A program made the translations under genes and the position numbers. Source: JAJPXC01 sp964562375 (GTDB lineage Bacteria > Bacteroidota > Bacteroidia > Bacteroidales > Muribaculaceae). From it: a stretch of DNA of 55,495 nucleotides. Location of the stretch: NCBI GenBank assembly GCA_964562375.1, contig CAZLSW010000013.1:1-55495 (forward strand). The letters are read 5' to 3'. Of this stretch, positions 38,454 through 47,326 are shown one piece after another. Every line of letters starts with the position of its first letter. The first letter of the stretch is position 1. The notes under the pieces are model-generated. The model saw only the letters and a program-made list of their open reading frames with translations. It did no database searches and had not been told where the DNA came from.

Positions 38454-39719
38454 TTAGCTGGCTTGGCCGAGCACTTTTTTGTAGATGTCGATTACCTTTT
38501 GGCCGGCTTTGTCCCAGGTGATTTGGTTCACCTCGTCGAGGCCGTCCTGGCGCAGCTGGTTGTACAACGCGGGATAGGTGACGATGGCGTTGATAGCGTC
38601 GGCCATGGCGTCGATATCCCAGTAGTCGGTCTTGATCACGTTGTCGAGGATCTCGGCGCAACCGCTCTGCTTGGAGATAATCGAGGGGACTCCCATCTGC
38701 ATAGCCTCCAGGGGCGAGATGCCGAAAGGCTCAGAAACCGAGGGCATCACGTAGACGTCGCTGGCCGAGAGCATCTCGTACACTTGCTTGCCTTTCTGGA
38801 AGCCCGGGAAGTGGAAACGGTCGGCGATACCGCGCTCGGCGGCCAGGGCGATCATCTTGTCCATCATGTCGCCGGAGCCGGCCATCACGAAGCGCACGTC
38901 GTGGTTGTTCTTCAACACCTTGGCGGCGGCCTCCACGAAGTACTCGGGGCCTTTTTGCATGGTGATGCGGCCCAGGAAAGTGACCACTTTCTCTTTGGGC
39001 TTGGGGGCCTTGGCGTTGAGGAACTCCTCGCTCAGCGGGGTGACGGCGTTGTGTACGGTGGTCACCTTGGCGGGGTCAATGCCGTATTTGTCGATGACGG
39101 TTTGGCGAGTGAGGTTGGAAACGGTGATGATATGGTCGGCGTTGATCATGCCGTCGCGCTCGATGTTGAACACCGTGGGGTTGACGTTGCCGCGGGAGCG
39201 GTCGAAATCGGTGGCGTGAACATGGATCACCAGGGGCTTGCCTGTCACCTGCTTGGCGTGGATGCCGGCGGGATAGGTGAGCCAGTCGTGGGAGTGAATC
39301 ACGTCGCAGGGGATAGTGCGAGCCACTACGCCAGCCATGATCGAGTAGTTGTTGATCTCCTCGAGCAGGTTGTCGGGGTAACGGCCCGAGAACTCGATGC
39401 AGCCCAGGTCGTTGGTTACCATATAGTTAAAGTCGGCGTAGATGTGGTTGCGCAGGTCGAAATAGAGGTCGGGGTCCATGAGCTTGCCGATGCGGCTTTC
39501 CACATAGTCGCGGTTGACGTCGCGCCAAGCCACGGGGACCTGGGAGGCGCCGATGATGCGGGCGAAGCTCTTTTCCTCATCGCCGAACGGCTTGGGGATG
39601 ACGAACGTAATGTCCATGTCGCCGCACTGCCACATGCCGCGGGTCAAGCCGTAGCTGGCGGTGCCGAGGCCTCCGAGGATATGAGGGGGGAATTCCCACC
39701 CGAACATTAATGCTTTCAT
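38454..39719 (-). CDS. Glycogen synthase-like glycosyltransferase (GT4/GT5 type)
   Basis: 421 residues, GT-B fold. N-terminal MKALMFGWEFPPHILGGLGT is the nucleotide-sugar-binding loop (KxGGL-like, here LGGLGT). Donor-side motifs are VVTFLGRITMQKGPEYFVEA and YVMPSVSEPFGISPLEAMQM with the E-x7-E pair. This is the glycogen/starch synthase-like protein that accompanies GH57 and the debranching enzyme in Bacteroidetes glycogen loci, so an alpha-1,4-glucan elongation role is likely; a different donor cannot be excluded. It lies 40 bases after the debranching enzyme gene. Confidence 0.88.
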   Translation of the reverse strand: MKALMFGWEFPPHILGGLGTASYGLTRGMWQCGDMDITFVIPKPFGDEEKSFARIIGASQVPVAWRDVNRDYVESRIGKLMDPDLYFDLRNHIYADFNYMVTNDLGCIEFSGRYPDNLLEEINNYSIMAGVVARTIPCDVIHSHDWLTYPAGIHAKQVTGKPLVIHVHATDFDRSRGNVNPTVFNIERDGMINADHIITVSNLTRQTVIDKYGIDPAKVTTVHNAVTPLSEEFLNAKAPKPKEKVVTFLGRITMQKGPEYFVEAAAKVLKNNHDVRFVMAGSGDMMDKMIALAAERGIADRFHFPGFQKGKQVYEMLSASDVYVMPSVSEPFGISPLEAMQMGVPSIISKQSGCAEILDNVIKTDYWDIDAMADAINAIVTYPALYNQLRQDGLDEVNQITWDKAGQKVIDIYKKVLGQAS

Positions 39720-39759
39720 TTGTTTGTCAGTTGGTTATCTTCTTTTGTGAGGCCTATGT

Positions 39760-41706
39760 TTATACGTCTAAGCGTTTGAGGGTGCGTAGGGTGCGCAACA
39801 CCTCAGCCACGTTGGTGGCGTGGGAGATGGCGCCGCGACCCGAGAATGGCGGGTTGCCGTCGTAGAGTTGCGACAGGGAGCCGATGCAGCCTTGCGACAT
39901 CTCGTCCTCAAAGCCGATGAGCATACGGTCGATGTAGCTTACTCCGCTCATGCCGAACACTTTAAGGTAAGCGTCGGCGTAGAATCCGATCAGCCACGGG
40001 CGAGCGGGGCCTTGGTGGAGTGCCGTCTCGCGCTCCTCGGGCGAGCCAAGGTAAGCAGGACGGTAGCCGTAGCTCTTGGGCGACAGGGTGCGCAATCCCT
40101 TGGGTGTCAACAACTCTCGTGTCACGACATCGAGCACTCCCTTGCGCTGGCGACGGTCGAGCGGCGAGTAGTCGAGACCGATAGCGATAGCCATGTTGGG
40201 TCGCACCGACGGGTCGGCGTAGGAGTTGTCAACGGTGTCGTAAAGGTATCCGTAGTCGTTGAGGAACGTGTCGATGAACGGCTGCTTCATTTTGTCGGCT
40301 TGGTCGATCCATCGGTTGCGGCGCTCTACGAGGCCCGGGTTGTCCTCGGTGAGCTTCTCGCCGAAACGCAGAGCGTTGTACCACAAGGCGTTAAACTCAA
40401 CAAGCTTGCCCGAGCGGGGCACGATAGGCTTGCCGCCGAGCTGCGAGTTCATCCACGACACGGCCGTCTCGTGGCCGTCGGTCGACAGCAGGCCGTCGTC
40501 GCCCAGGAACAGGTTGGGGTGTCCGCCGTCGATGATCCAGTCGAGAATGTGGGTCACCAGCTCGGTGTAGCGTTCGCGGGCAAGGTCCCATCCCTCGGTT
40601 TTGGCGTACTGCTGAATGGCCCAGATGCACCACAGGGGGATGTCGGGCAGGTCGATGCCGTGGATCGTCTGTGAGCACTCGCCGGTGTCCATGTAGCGTG
40701 TCAACGCCTTGGAACCGCTGTCCATGATACGCTCGAAATCCTCGCGATGGTTGATGGCCAGCGTATTGCCGGGAAGCGACATGAACGTGTTGCGGGCAAG
40801 GATGGTGCCCCAGGGATAGCCTGAGAGCATAAACTCGCGGTCGTCCTTGAACAGGTAGAACTGCTTGGCGGCGTTCTTCAGGCAGTTGAAGAACGACGTG
40901 CGGCACGTGCGCGATGCGATTTCCGCCTCGTACATCTTCGTCAGGTTTCTGGGCTTTACCTCCGATACGCCGGCCGAGAAGATGATGCTCTCGCCTTTCT
41001 TGATTGGGATTTGGAAGTAGCCCGGTACCCAAAGGTCCTCGGTGTAAGGCACGCCACGGTCCATGTCCTTGACGTACTCGATGCCATTGTACCAGTGGGG
41101 GTCGAACACCCACTCGGGCTTGCGGCTCAGCTGCATATACAGCGTGGGGTAGCCCGGGTAGAGGCAGCATGCGATGCCGTTGTCAACCGGCTCGCAATTC
41201 TGGTTGAGCGCGCCGTTGGCAACGCATAATTCGTTTGCGTCGCGGAAAGCCAGGAACGGACGGAATTGCAACGTTGTGGGGGAGTGTGCTTCGACCAATG
41301 TGTAACGAATTAGAATGCGGTTCTCTCCCGAGATGAAGATTTTCTCCTTGGTGAGGATGACGCCGCCCACGCGGTAGGTGGTGCGGGGCACGCTCTCGCA
41401 GTCGAACTCCCTGATGTACTTGTGGCCATTGGGGCTGAGCACGCCGCCCTGGTAACGGTGCAACCCGAGGTTGAACGGGGCACCGTGCTGAATCACGGTT
41501 TCGTCCAACGACGACAGCAACACCACGGGCTTGTACTCCTTGATGCCCTCGCGGGGAATCACCAGAAGGCCATGTTGCTTGCGGGTGTTGCATCCCACAA
41601 TCGACGTGCAATGGTAGGCGCCGGCTTGGTTGGTACGCAACATCTCCTTAGGAAGCGACTGCTCAAGGTTGATCATTAGGTTTTTATCAAACTTAAGGTA
41701 GCTCAT
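39760..41706 (-). CDS. Glycogen debranching enzyme (amylo-alpha-1,6-glucosidase)
   Basis: 648 residues from MSYLKFDKNLMINLEQSLPK; an ATG 33 bases upstream is possible but less like the family. The N-terminal domain (REFDCESVPRTTYRVGGVIL ... ILIRYTLVEA) and the C-terminal (alpha/alpha)6 GDE_C domain (GYPWGTILARNTFMSLPGNT, IDLPDIPLWCIWAIQQYA, GQKPIVPRSGKLVEFNALWY type, ALHQGPARPWLIGFYADAYL) match bacterial GDE proteins. It hydrolyses alpha-1,6 branches in glycogen. First gene of the cluster; the glycosyltransferase and GH57 genes follow on the same strand. Confidence 0.92.
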   Translation of the reverse strand: MSYLKFDKNLMINLEQSLPKEMLRTNQAGAYHCTSIVGCNTRKQHGLLVIPREGIKEYKPVVLLSSLDETVIQHGAPFNLGLHRYQGGVLSPNGHKYIREFDCESVPRTTYRVGGVILTKEKIFISGENRILIRYTLVEAHSPTTLQFRPFLAFRDANELCVANGALNQNCEPVDNGIACCLYPGYPTLYMQLSRKPEWVFDPHWYNGIEYVKDMDRGVPYTEDLWVPGYFQIPIKKGESIIFSAGVSEVKPRNLTKMYEAEIASRTCRTSFFNCLKNAAKQFYLFKDDREFMLSGYPWGTILARNTFMSLPGNTLAINHREDFERIMDSGSKALTRYMDTGECSQTIHGIDLPDIPLWCIWAIQQYAKTEGWDLARERYTELVTHILDWIIDGGHPNLFLGDDGLLSTDGHETAVSWMNSQLGGKPIVPRSGKLVEFNALWYNALRFGEKLTEDNPGLVERRNRWIDQADKMKQPFIDTFLNDYGYLYDTVDNSYADPSVRPNMAIAIGLDYSPLDRRQRKGVLDVVTRELLTPKGLRTLSPKSYGYRPAYLGSPEERETALHQGPARPWLIGFYADAYLKVFGMSGVSYIDRMLIGFEDEMSQGCIGSLSQLYDGNPPFSGRGAISHATNVAEVLRTLRTLKRLDV

Positions 41707-41802
41707 GGATAATGAATAATAGGGGTTATTTATTTTCAAATTTTGGTATTGAGCTTAAGGCCCCGGCCAGTGGTGTCCTTTGGCTCGGAAACTTAAATTC
41801 CC

Positions 41803-41810
41803 CAAATTTA
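41803..41810 (-). promoter_or_regulatory. Candidate -7 box of the glycogen cluster
   Basis: TAAATTTG (minus strand) matches TAnnTTTG; about 97 bases upstream of the debranching enzyme ATG. Confidence 0.55.
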
Positions 41811-41894
41811 CTAAAATTTTTTCACAGAGAAACATTCTCGACGTTTTTTTTGAAATTTTCTTGTCATTTTACCCATTTATTCGACTATTTAGAG

Positions 41895-41903
41895 TAAATT
41901 CGC
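41895..41903 (+). promoter_or_regulatory. Candidate -7 box of folB
   Basis: TAAATTCGC, a near match to TAnnTTTGC, 35 bases upstream of the folB ATG and divergent from the glycogen promoter. Confidence 0.45.
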
Positions 41904-41938
41904 GTAAACAATGAAATGAATATCGTTGAGCAACCCCA

Positions 41939-42292
41939 ATGACAGGCACAATTGAAATAAACCGGCTTAAAATCTACGCTTACCATGGAATTCTGCCGCA
42001 AGAGCGCGTCTGCGGCAATTTCTTCGAGGTGGACGTCCGCCTCCGCTATCCCCTTATCCGAGCTGCCCAGAGCGACAACGTGTCGGGTACCGTCAACTAC
42101 GCCCAGGCTATCGAAATCATCCAGGCCGAGATGTCGCATCCCGTGGCCTTGATCGAGCACGCCGCTTGGCAGATATGGCGCGCTTTGATGCGCAAGTGGC
42201 CCGCAATCGAGGGCGGCATGGTGCGAGTGGCCAAATTAACCCCGCCCTTGTCGGCCGAGCTCGACTCGGTAGCCGTCAAAATCGAGTTCTAA
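41939..42292 (+). CDS. folB: Dihydroneopterin aldolase
   Basis: 117 residues, normal size. Converts 7,8-dihydroneopterin to 6-hydroxymethyl-dihydropterin in folate synthesis. It shows the family start GTIEINRLKIYAYHGILPQE (substrate-binding Glu in PQER), VNYAQAIEII, LIEHAAWQIW and the catalytic Lys region VAKLTPPL. The gene stands alone between divergent and convergent neighbours and is closed by a strong terminator. Confidence 0.95.
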   Translation: MTGTIEINRLKIYAYHGILPQERVCGNFFEVDVRLRYPLIRAAQSDNVSGTVNYAQAIEIIQAEMSHPVALIEHAAWQIWRALMRKWPAIEGGMVRVAKLTPPLSAELDSVAVKIEF

Positions 42293-42326
42293 ATAGCTAC
42301 ATCCCCTCTTCCATACCATATAGCGG

Positions 42327-42362
42327 CGGGGCGCGCAAAGGTGAAAGCCTTTGCGCGCCCCG
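42327..42362. terminator. Strong bidirectional terminator between folB and amidase 1
   Basis: Perfect 15-bp GC-rich stem (42327-42341 with 42348-42362) and a 6-base loop TGAAAG, followed by GTTTTGG. It serves both convergent genes. Confidence 0.85.
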
Positions 42363-42385
42363 CGTTTTGGGGAGGAACCGATTGG

Positions 42386-45300
42386 TTAGAAGATTATTTT
42401 TTCGGAACGGGTGCCAGAGACTTTAATCACAAGCTGTCCCGGGGTGGGATTGGCGATTAGCATGCCCTGGAGGTTGAAAAACTTGACCGAGGTCGCGGCG
42501 GGTCCGTAGTTGACGCTCTGGATGCCGTTGACGTACTTGTTCTCGTTGAGCACGCCAGTGGAGAAGCGTGAGATCTTGGCGTCGCCACGCACCAGGTAGA
42601 GGTCGATTTGGGGAACGCCGTTGACGCGGGAGAGCTCGCCGTTGGTCTTGGGGGTGCCGGCGGCCGCGAAGTTGAAGTAGGCGCCTCCGGTGTAGTTGTC
42701 GGCAGCTGTGGGCACAGTAACCGGATCGATGTCGGTGCCGGTGGTGACGACTGCGGCCGTTGAGAGCCCCTTGGTGATGTCCAGCAGCTCAAGACCTATG
42801 TTTTTACCCTCGGAGTCGAGCTTGGGAGATACCAGATAGGTGGCGTCGCCATAGGTGAAGATGTCGGCGCCCAAGCCGCAGGTGGTCATCACACCCGCGG
42901 GCACTTGGCCGCACTCTACGGGGTTGGTGGCGTCGTTGCCGAAGTCCATCGAGATGTCGTAGACGTTGAGTAGCTGCGAGGTAACAATCAGGTGATCGGA
43001 GCCGAAGGGCGACGGCAAGTATTGGAATTCGCCCAGCGTCGCGTCATACTTCACTTCGCCAGTCGACGCATTCTTCCAGTAGTGTCGCGTATATCCCGAG
43101 TAACCGCCGCGGAGCACGTTGTAAATCTCCACTACTACCGCTCCCGAGGCTTGGCTGTGGGTCGAGAAAATGGCATAACCCTCGTCGGAATCACCGTAAT
43201 AGGTAAGCGATTTGCCGAACTCGCCGTTGTTCCAGTTGCCGGCGTGGTTATAGTTGATCCACTGGCGGGGCACGTCGGTGGGAATACCCAGCTCGTCGTT
43301 TTTCCAGATGTAAATGTTGACGATGTTGGAGCCGCCGAAAGGCTGGTTGTCGCAGTTGATACCGAGCAGGAAGTTGTCGTCGGTAAGGGCGATGTCGGCG
43401 ATCTTCATCACCGATCCTTCGGTGCCCTTGGTGTCAACGTTGGCCAGGAGGGTGAGGTCGGCGGTGGAGTAAACATTGATTGTGGGCTCGTTGTCGGTGT
43501 CGACGGCCAGCACGTAGAAGAGACCGTTGCGGGTCAATGTGCGGCGCACGTTGAGGCCCTCGAGTCCCTCAAGTTGCTGGTCAATGTAGAGCTCGTTGAA
43601 CTCGTAGCTTTCAAGCGCTTCGGGCTGGGGAGCCTCCACATAAGCGGTGATTTTTGACAGCTGGGCGTCGCCGCGGGTAAGGTAGAGGTTCACCTTGTAA
43701 TCGAGCACCGAGGAATCGTCGTTGCGGGTGACAATGATAGCTGCGCAAGCACCGGGAACTCCGGCGGTGGCCACATTGGAAACCTCTCCCACGAGGGCAC
43801 TCGCCTCGGCGGGGCCAGCGAGCGACGCGATAGTCGCGCTGTTGATCAGGGTAGCCTTCGACAAGCCGTCGGTGATGTCGAGCAGGGCCACGCCCTCGTT
43901 AGCCTCCTCGCCTTGCGGGCAAGCCATCATCACGCGTCCCGCGTATTTGAACACGCTTGAGCGGAAGCCGGAGCCTTTTATCAGTTCGGCGGGAACTTGC
44001 CCCAGGATAGAGGAGTTGTCGCCGTTATCGTCGCGGGCTATCTTCACCTCCATGGGAAGCGCCTTCTGGGAGGAGACGATCACATTGTCCTCGTTGAAAG
44101 GTGACACGAGCAGCTGGAAGTCGCCCAGTTGGTCATCAGTCATGGCCTCACCCGAGGCGTCAACCAGATAGTGGCGCGAACGGGATTGGAATTCCTGATT
44201 CTCAACCGCGTACACCTCTAACGCTACAGCTCCGGTGGCCTCGTCAACGGCCGAGAAGGTGATCCACCCCTCGTAAACGCTTCCGTCGTAGCACAGTGTC
44301 TTTCCAAATTCGCTGTTTTTCCAGTTGCCGGCACGATACCACGTGATCCACTCCTCGGGATCCCCGGTGGGAAGGCCGGTTTCCTCGTCCTTGGCCCACT
44401 TGTAGACCTTCACCTTGCTGGTGCGTCCCGAAGGCTGCAGCGAGCAGTTGATGGCCACGAGGAAACCGTCGGTGGTAAGGCAGATGTCGCCGATGGGCAT
44501 GTAGTCGCCCTCGGTGCCGGAAGTCGACACGTTGGCCTTCACCTCGCACGTTTGGGCGTCATAAACCATAATTGTGGGCTGATACTGGGCGTCGACTCCT
44601 AATACATATACGTTGTCGCCCTTAACCAGCTGGCGGCGCACGTTCAGGCCCGTCAGGGGCTCGATTGTCGCGTCGGTGTAGTCGGCTTCAAATTCAAGTT
44701 CGGCAGCGTCCACGTGGTAGTCCTCGGTGTCCAGAGGGTCGGGATAGTTGACATCCGGCTCGACGTATTTGGCGTTGTAGTATTCAACGCTGTCAAGGCC
44801 GATGCTTACGAAACTGGTGGTGGCTGCCTCGACGGTGACATGCGTGTCCTCCTCGAACGACACGGGCATGTACTTGTCGCTCTCGAACGAAATCACGTAG
44901 TCGCCAGGCTCCAGGTCGTGGAACACGAAAGCGCCGTTGTAGTGGTTGTCGGTCACTTTACGCTGGATCTCGTTGCCCTGGGCGTCGCTTAGGATTACGG
45001 TGATGCCGTTGATGGGGAGAAGGACGTCGTCGGTCGACACATTAGGCACGTAATACTCGGCGGTGAATTTCTCGTTTTTGTCGCGCACCACGCCGTAGAT
45101 GTCGCCGGTCTTCTCCTTCTCAAGGCCGAAGTAGTCGGCTATACCGCGGGCGTAGGCGTAGCCCTCGATGCGGTCGGTGTCAAATTGCATGGCACGGTGG
45201 CGCGAGGGGGAGTAGGTGTGGAAATAACCTTCGACGAGGAAGCCGGGGGTGTAGTGCTTGAGCACACCCAAGCCGCCGTAGGCTCCCGTTGTCGAGTTGG

Positions 45301-46090
45301 TGGATCCTCCTCCCATGTAGGAGATGTCGCCCCAATATCCTTGTGTCCAGGAAGAGTAGGCCGACGTCCAGGGCTGATGCTTGTTGGCGATCTGATAAGG
45401 CCAACAGCACTGGATCATCTCCAAGGAGCCCTCGACCATCGGTGGCTGGTTGGTGTATCCGCGATACATGAACACCAGGTAGTTGGTGGTCGACAAGTCG
45501 CTGTTGGTGGCGTTGGAGTGCATCGACACGAACGCGTCGAAGTTGTTCTGAAACACCTCGATGGCGATTTCCGACACATTGCGGTTGCACCGGTGGCACC
45601 AGTCGTCGCCGTAGGGGTAAGGACCCGCCATGACATGGCTCATCACCAGGTTGTTGCTAAGATCGAGCGCGGCGCCCACACGATATTTGTTTTCGTTATC
45701 CTGGTTGAGCGTGCGGTCGATTTTCAGGCCGTATTCCTCGAGTTTGTCGAGCATGGCAAGGCCCTTGCGGAGGTTGGTGTTAGTCTCGTAGAACGCCGTG
45801 GTGTCGGGAGGGGTTACGCCCGTATAGCAGCTCGAGGGGTCCTCGGTGTCGCCATAAGGGCTGTCGAAAGTGGTGTTATAGGACGATGTGCCCGGCTTTA
45901 CCACGGTCATCACACCGTCGACCTCGCGCATGATGGAGAGAGGACGGTCGTTGGAGAACCAAGAGCCATGGCCAGGATTGATATAGACGCGCAGGTCGGA
46001 GGCCGATTTTTGATCCTCGGCTCTTAGATTGCTTGCTGCCGTTGCGCTCAGCAACAGAGCCAGGGCAGAGACGAAAATTGAGTTTCTCAT
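42386..46090 (-). CDS. N-acetylmuramoyl-L-alanine amidase with two large C-terminal domains and sorting tail (copy 1)
   Basis: 1234 residues. Signal peptide (MRNSIFVSALALLLSATAAS). The amidase_3-like catalytic domain spans about residues 30-330: zinc His41 in YINPGHGSW, NVSEIAIEVFQNNFDAFVSM-HSNA (zinc His) and the catalytic-site Glu in GFLVEGYFH. Then a carboxypeptidase-regulatory-like domain (GDIYGVVRDKNEKFTAEYYV, YNGAFVFHDLEPGDYVISFE), and two homologous ~310-residue beta-propeller-like domains that each begin GLNVRR..LV/TRN/GD and contain ..GTEG..M.IGDI.LT.D.FL..IN. A T9SS-related tail (VKFFNLQGMLIANPTPGQLV) closes the protein. It should cut peptidoglycan stem peptides from glycan strands outside the inner membrane. 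Paralogue of 47327-49795; follows its propeller partner by 19 bases. Confidence 0.88.
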   Translation of the reverse strand: MRNSIFVSALALLLSATAASNLRAEDQKSASDLRVYINPGHGSWFSNDRPLSIMREVDGVMTVVKPGTSSYNTTFDSPYGDTEDPSSCYTGVTPPDTTAFYETNTNLRKGLAMLDKLEEYGLKIDRTLNQDNENKYRVGAALDLSNNLVMSHVMAGPYPYGDDWCHRCNRNVSEIAIEVFQNNFDAFVSMHSNATNSDLSTTNYLVFMYRGYTNQPPMVEGSLEMIQCCWPYQIANKHQPWTSAYSSWTQGYWGDISYMGGGSTNSTTGAYGGLGVLKHYTPGFLVEGYFHTYSPSRHRAMQFDTDRIEGYAYARGIADYFGLEKEKTGDIYGVVRDKNEKFTAEYYVPNVSTDDVLLPINGITVILSDAQGNEIQRKVTDNHYNGAFVFHDLEPGDYVISFESDKYMPVSFEEDTHVTVEAATTSFVSIGLDSVEYYNAKYVEPDVNYPDPLDTEDYHVDAAELEFEADYTDATIEPLTGLNVRRQLVKGDNVYVLGVDAQYQPTIMVYDAQTCEVKANVSTSGTEGDYMPIGDICLTTDGFLVAINCSLQPSGRTSKVKVYKWAKDEETGLPTGDPEEWITWYRAGNWKNSEFGKTLCYDGSVYEGWITFSAVDEATGAVALEVYAVENQEFQSRSRHYLVDASGEAMTDDQLGDFQLLVSPFNEDNVIVSSQKALPMEVKIARDDNGDNSSILGQVPAELIKGSGFRSSVFKYAGRVMMACPQGEEANEGVALLDITDGLSKATLINSATIASLAGPAEASALVGEVSNVATAGVPGACAAIIVTRNDDSSVLDYKVNLYLTRGDAQLSKITAYVEAPQPEALESYEFNELYIDQQLEGLEGLNVRRTLTRNGLFYVLAVDTDNEPTINVYSTADLTLLANVDTKGTEGSVMKIADIALTDDNFLLGINCDNQPFGGSNIVNIYIWKNDELGIPTDVPRQWINYNHAGNWNNGEFGKSLTYYGDSDEGYAIFSTHSQASGAVVVEIYNVLRGGYSGYTRHYWKNASTGEVKYDATLGEFQYLPSPFGSDHLIVTSQLLNVYDISMDFGNDATNPVECGQVPAGVMTTCGLGADIFTYGDATYLVSPKLDSEGKNIGLELLDITKGLSTAAVVTTGTDIDPVTVPTAADNYTGGAYFNFAAAGTPKTNGELSRVNGVPQIDLYLVRGDAKISRFSTGVLNENKYVNGIQSVNYGPAATSVKFFNLQGMLIANPTPGQLVIKVSGTRSEKIIF

Positions 46091-46109
46091 ATTGGTAAGT
46101 TGCTGAAGG

Positions 46110-47027
46110 TTAACGGTTGAGGTTGATTACATAGAGCGAGCCGTTGGAGGTGAAGGCCACTTTTGAGCCGTCGGCCGACACCGATGGGTACACGGCCACA
46201 TGCTCGTCGGTGGAAATCTGTTGCTCTTGTCCGTCGATTGTAGCCACGATAATGGCCGAGGAGGTGATGCGATAACCGTCGTCGCTGTCGCGCATACCCA
46301 CAATCAGGTTATTGTCGAGCCAGCGGGCGGCACGCAGCGTGGGCACGCGGCGCACATTGGAGCCGTCGATGTCGCACACGAATGTGCCCGTGGCGCCCAG
46401 ATAGTAAAGCACGCGTGTGCCGTCGGGCGACACTTGCGGCCACAAGTAGCTGCGACCCTCGCGGCCCTGGGGATTGATGGCCGTGGTCACGCCGTCGCGG
46501 GTAATCATCAGCTGTCCGTAGTGTACTGAAGCCGTCGGGATCTCCTTGGTGGCAGAGGTTTGCGTCTTGGTAGCCTTGACGGGACGTAGAGCCTTGCAGT
46601 CGGAAACGACGGTTAAGCCTCCGCCTCGCATCGACATCCCTTCAAACTTGCGCGTGGGGGCTAAAGCCTGCTCGTCGGCAAGGGTGACCACGTTGAGATG
46701 GCGCGCCTCTTTGTAGCTACGATGGGTGGCATCGGTCGACATGCGTATGTAGGCCACTTCTTGAGAGTTATCGGCCCAGCTAAGACCCATGATTACACCG
46801 TTGTCTGTAACTTTACGCTCGCTCCCGGAGGATAAGTTTACCAGGGTCAGGCTCATGTCGATACCGTTCGACATGATGGCCTGCGCGCCGTCAGGGCTGA
46901 TTTCAGCCATGTCGACCGCCGATACCGTCGCGATTTTGTCGATCGAAGCAACTTCGACCAACTGCCCGCTTGCGGAGGCCCCGCACATTAGCGCGCCCAC
47001 TGCAATCAGCAATACTTTTTTTCGCAT
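46110..47027 (-). CDS. Secreted beta-propeller (TolB/PD40-like) protein, copy 1
   Basis: 305 residues from MRKKVLLIAVGALMCGASAS (signal peptide, cleavage after SA/SG), start chosen for it. Repeated WD40-like/PD40 blades are visible: VDMAEISPDGAQAIMSNG, WPQVSPDGTRVLYYLGATG, VYPSVSADGSKVAFTSNG, ending SLYVINLNR. No enzyme motif. It is homologous to the protein at 49817-50722 and, like it, lies just upstream (19 bases) of an amidase gene. A binding or regulatory partner of the amidase is the plain inference; not tested. Confidence 0.82.
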   Translation of the reverse strand: MRKKVLLIAVGALMCGASASGQLVEVASIDKIATVSAVDMAEISPDGAQAIMSNGIDMSLTLVNLSSGSERKVTDNGVIMGLSWADNSQEVAYIRMSTDATHRSYKEARHLNVVTLADEQALAPTRKFEGMSMRGGGLTVVSDCKALRPVKATKTQTSATKEIPTASVHYGQLMITRDGVTTAINPQGREGRSYLWPQVSPDGTRVLYYLGATGTFVCDIDGSNVRRVPTLRAARWLDNNLIVGMRDSDDGYRITSSAIIVATIDGQEQQISTDEHVAVYPSVSADGSKVAFTSNGSLYVINLNR

Positions 47028-47039
47028 AATGTTAATTGA

Positions 47040-47283
47040 TGAATTTATTTGATTTGTAATTGTGTAGCGAAACCACCAATGGGCACTAATTTTCACAAAT
47101 CTTTATTTAAGGATGAATGTTAGGCTCGTAAACTCGCCAATAAACTCGAATCTAAGTCCATGGATGTTATATGGAGATTAGTGTATATTGGGAGCCTGCG
47201 ACCTTAAATCCCCTGCAGCTATTTGTGACCATTTGTGTGTATTAGTGGTTACAAATCTTTGGTTAGTTTGATTTAAGGTTAAA
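47040..47283. other. Intergenic spacer between the two modules
   Basis: Holds a decayed copy of the CCACTAAT-style palindrome (AACCACCAATGGGCACTAAT on the left, ATTTGTGTGTATTAGTGGTT on the right). No gene, and no convincing promoter for copy 1, was found. Confidence 0.5.
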
Positions 47284-47320
47284 TAAGGCTCCGTTCTACT
47301 AAATATCGAACGGAGCCTTA
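47284..47320. terminator. Terminator after amidase copy 2
   Basis: 13-bp perfect stem TAAGGCTCCGTTC/GAACGGAGCCTTA with an 11-base loop, seven bases beyond the stop at 47327. Confidence 0.75.
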
Positions 47321-47326
47321 TTGGGG

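Noticed and set aside
38463..39710. 415-codon open frame antisense to the glycogen synthase-like gene
   Set aside because: Same artefact: low-complexity V/D/H/G translation, no start context, and a strong sense gene.
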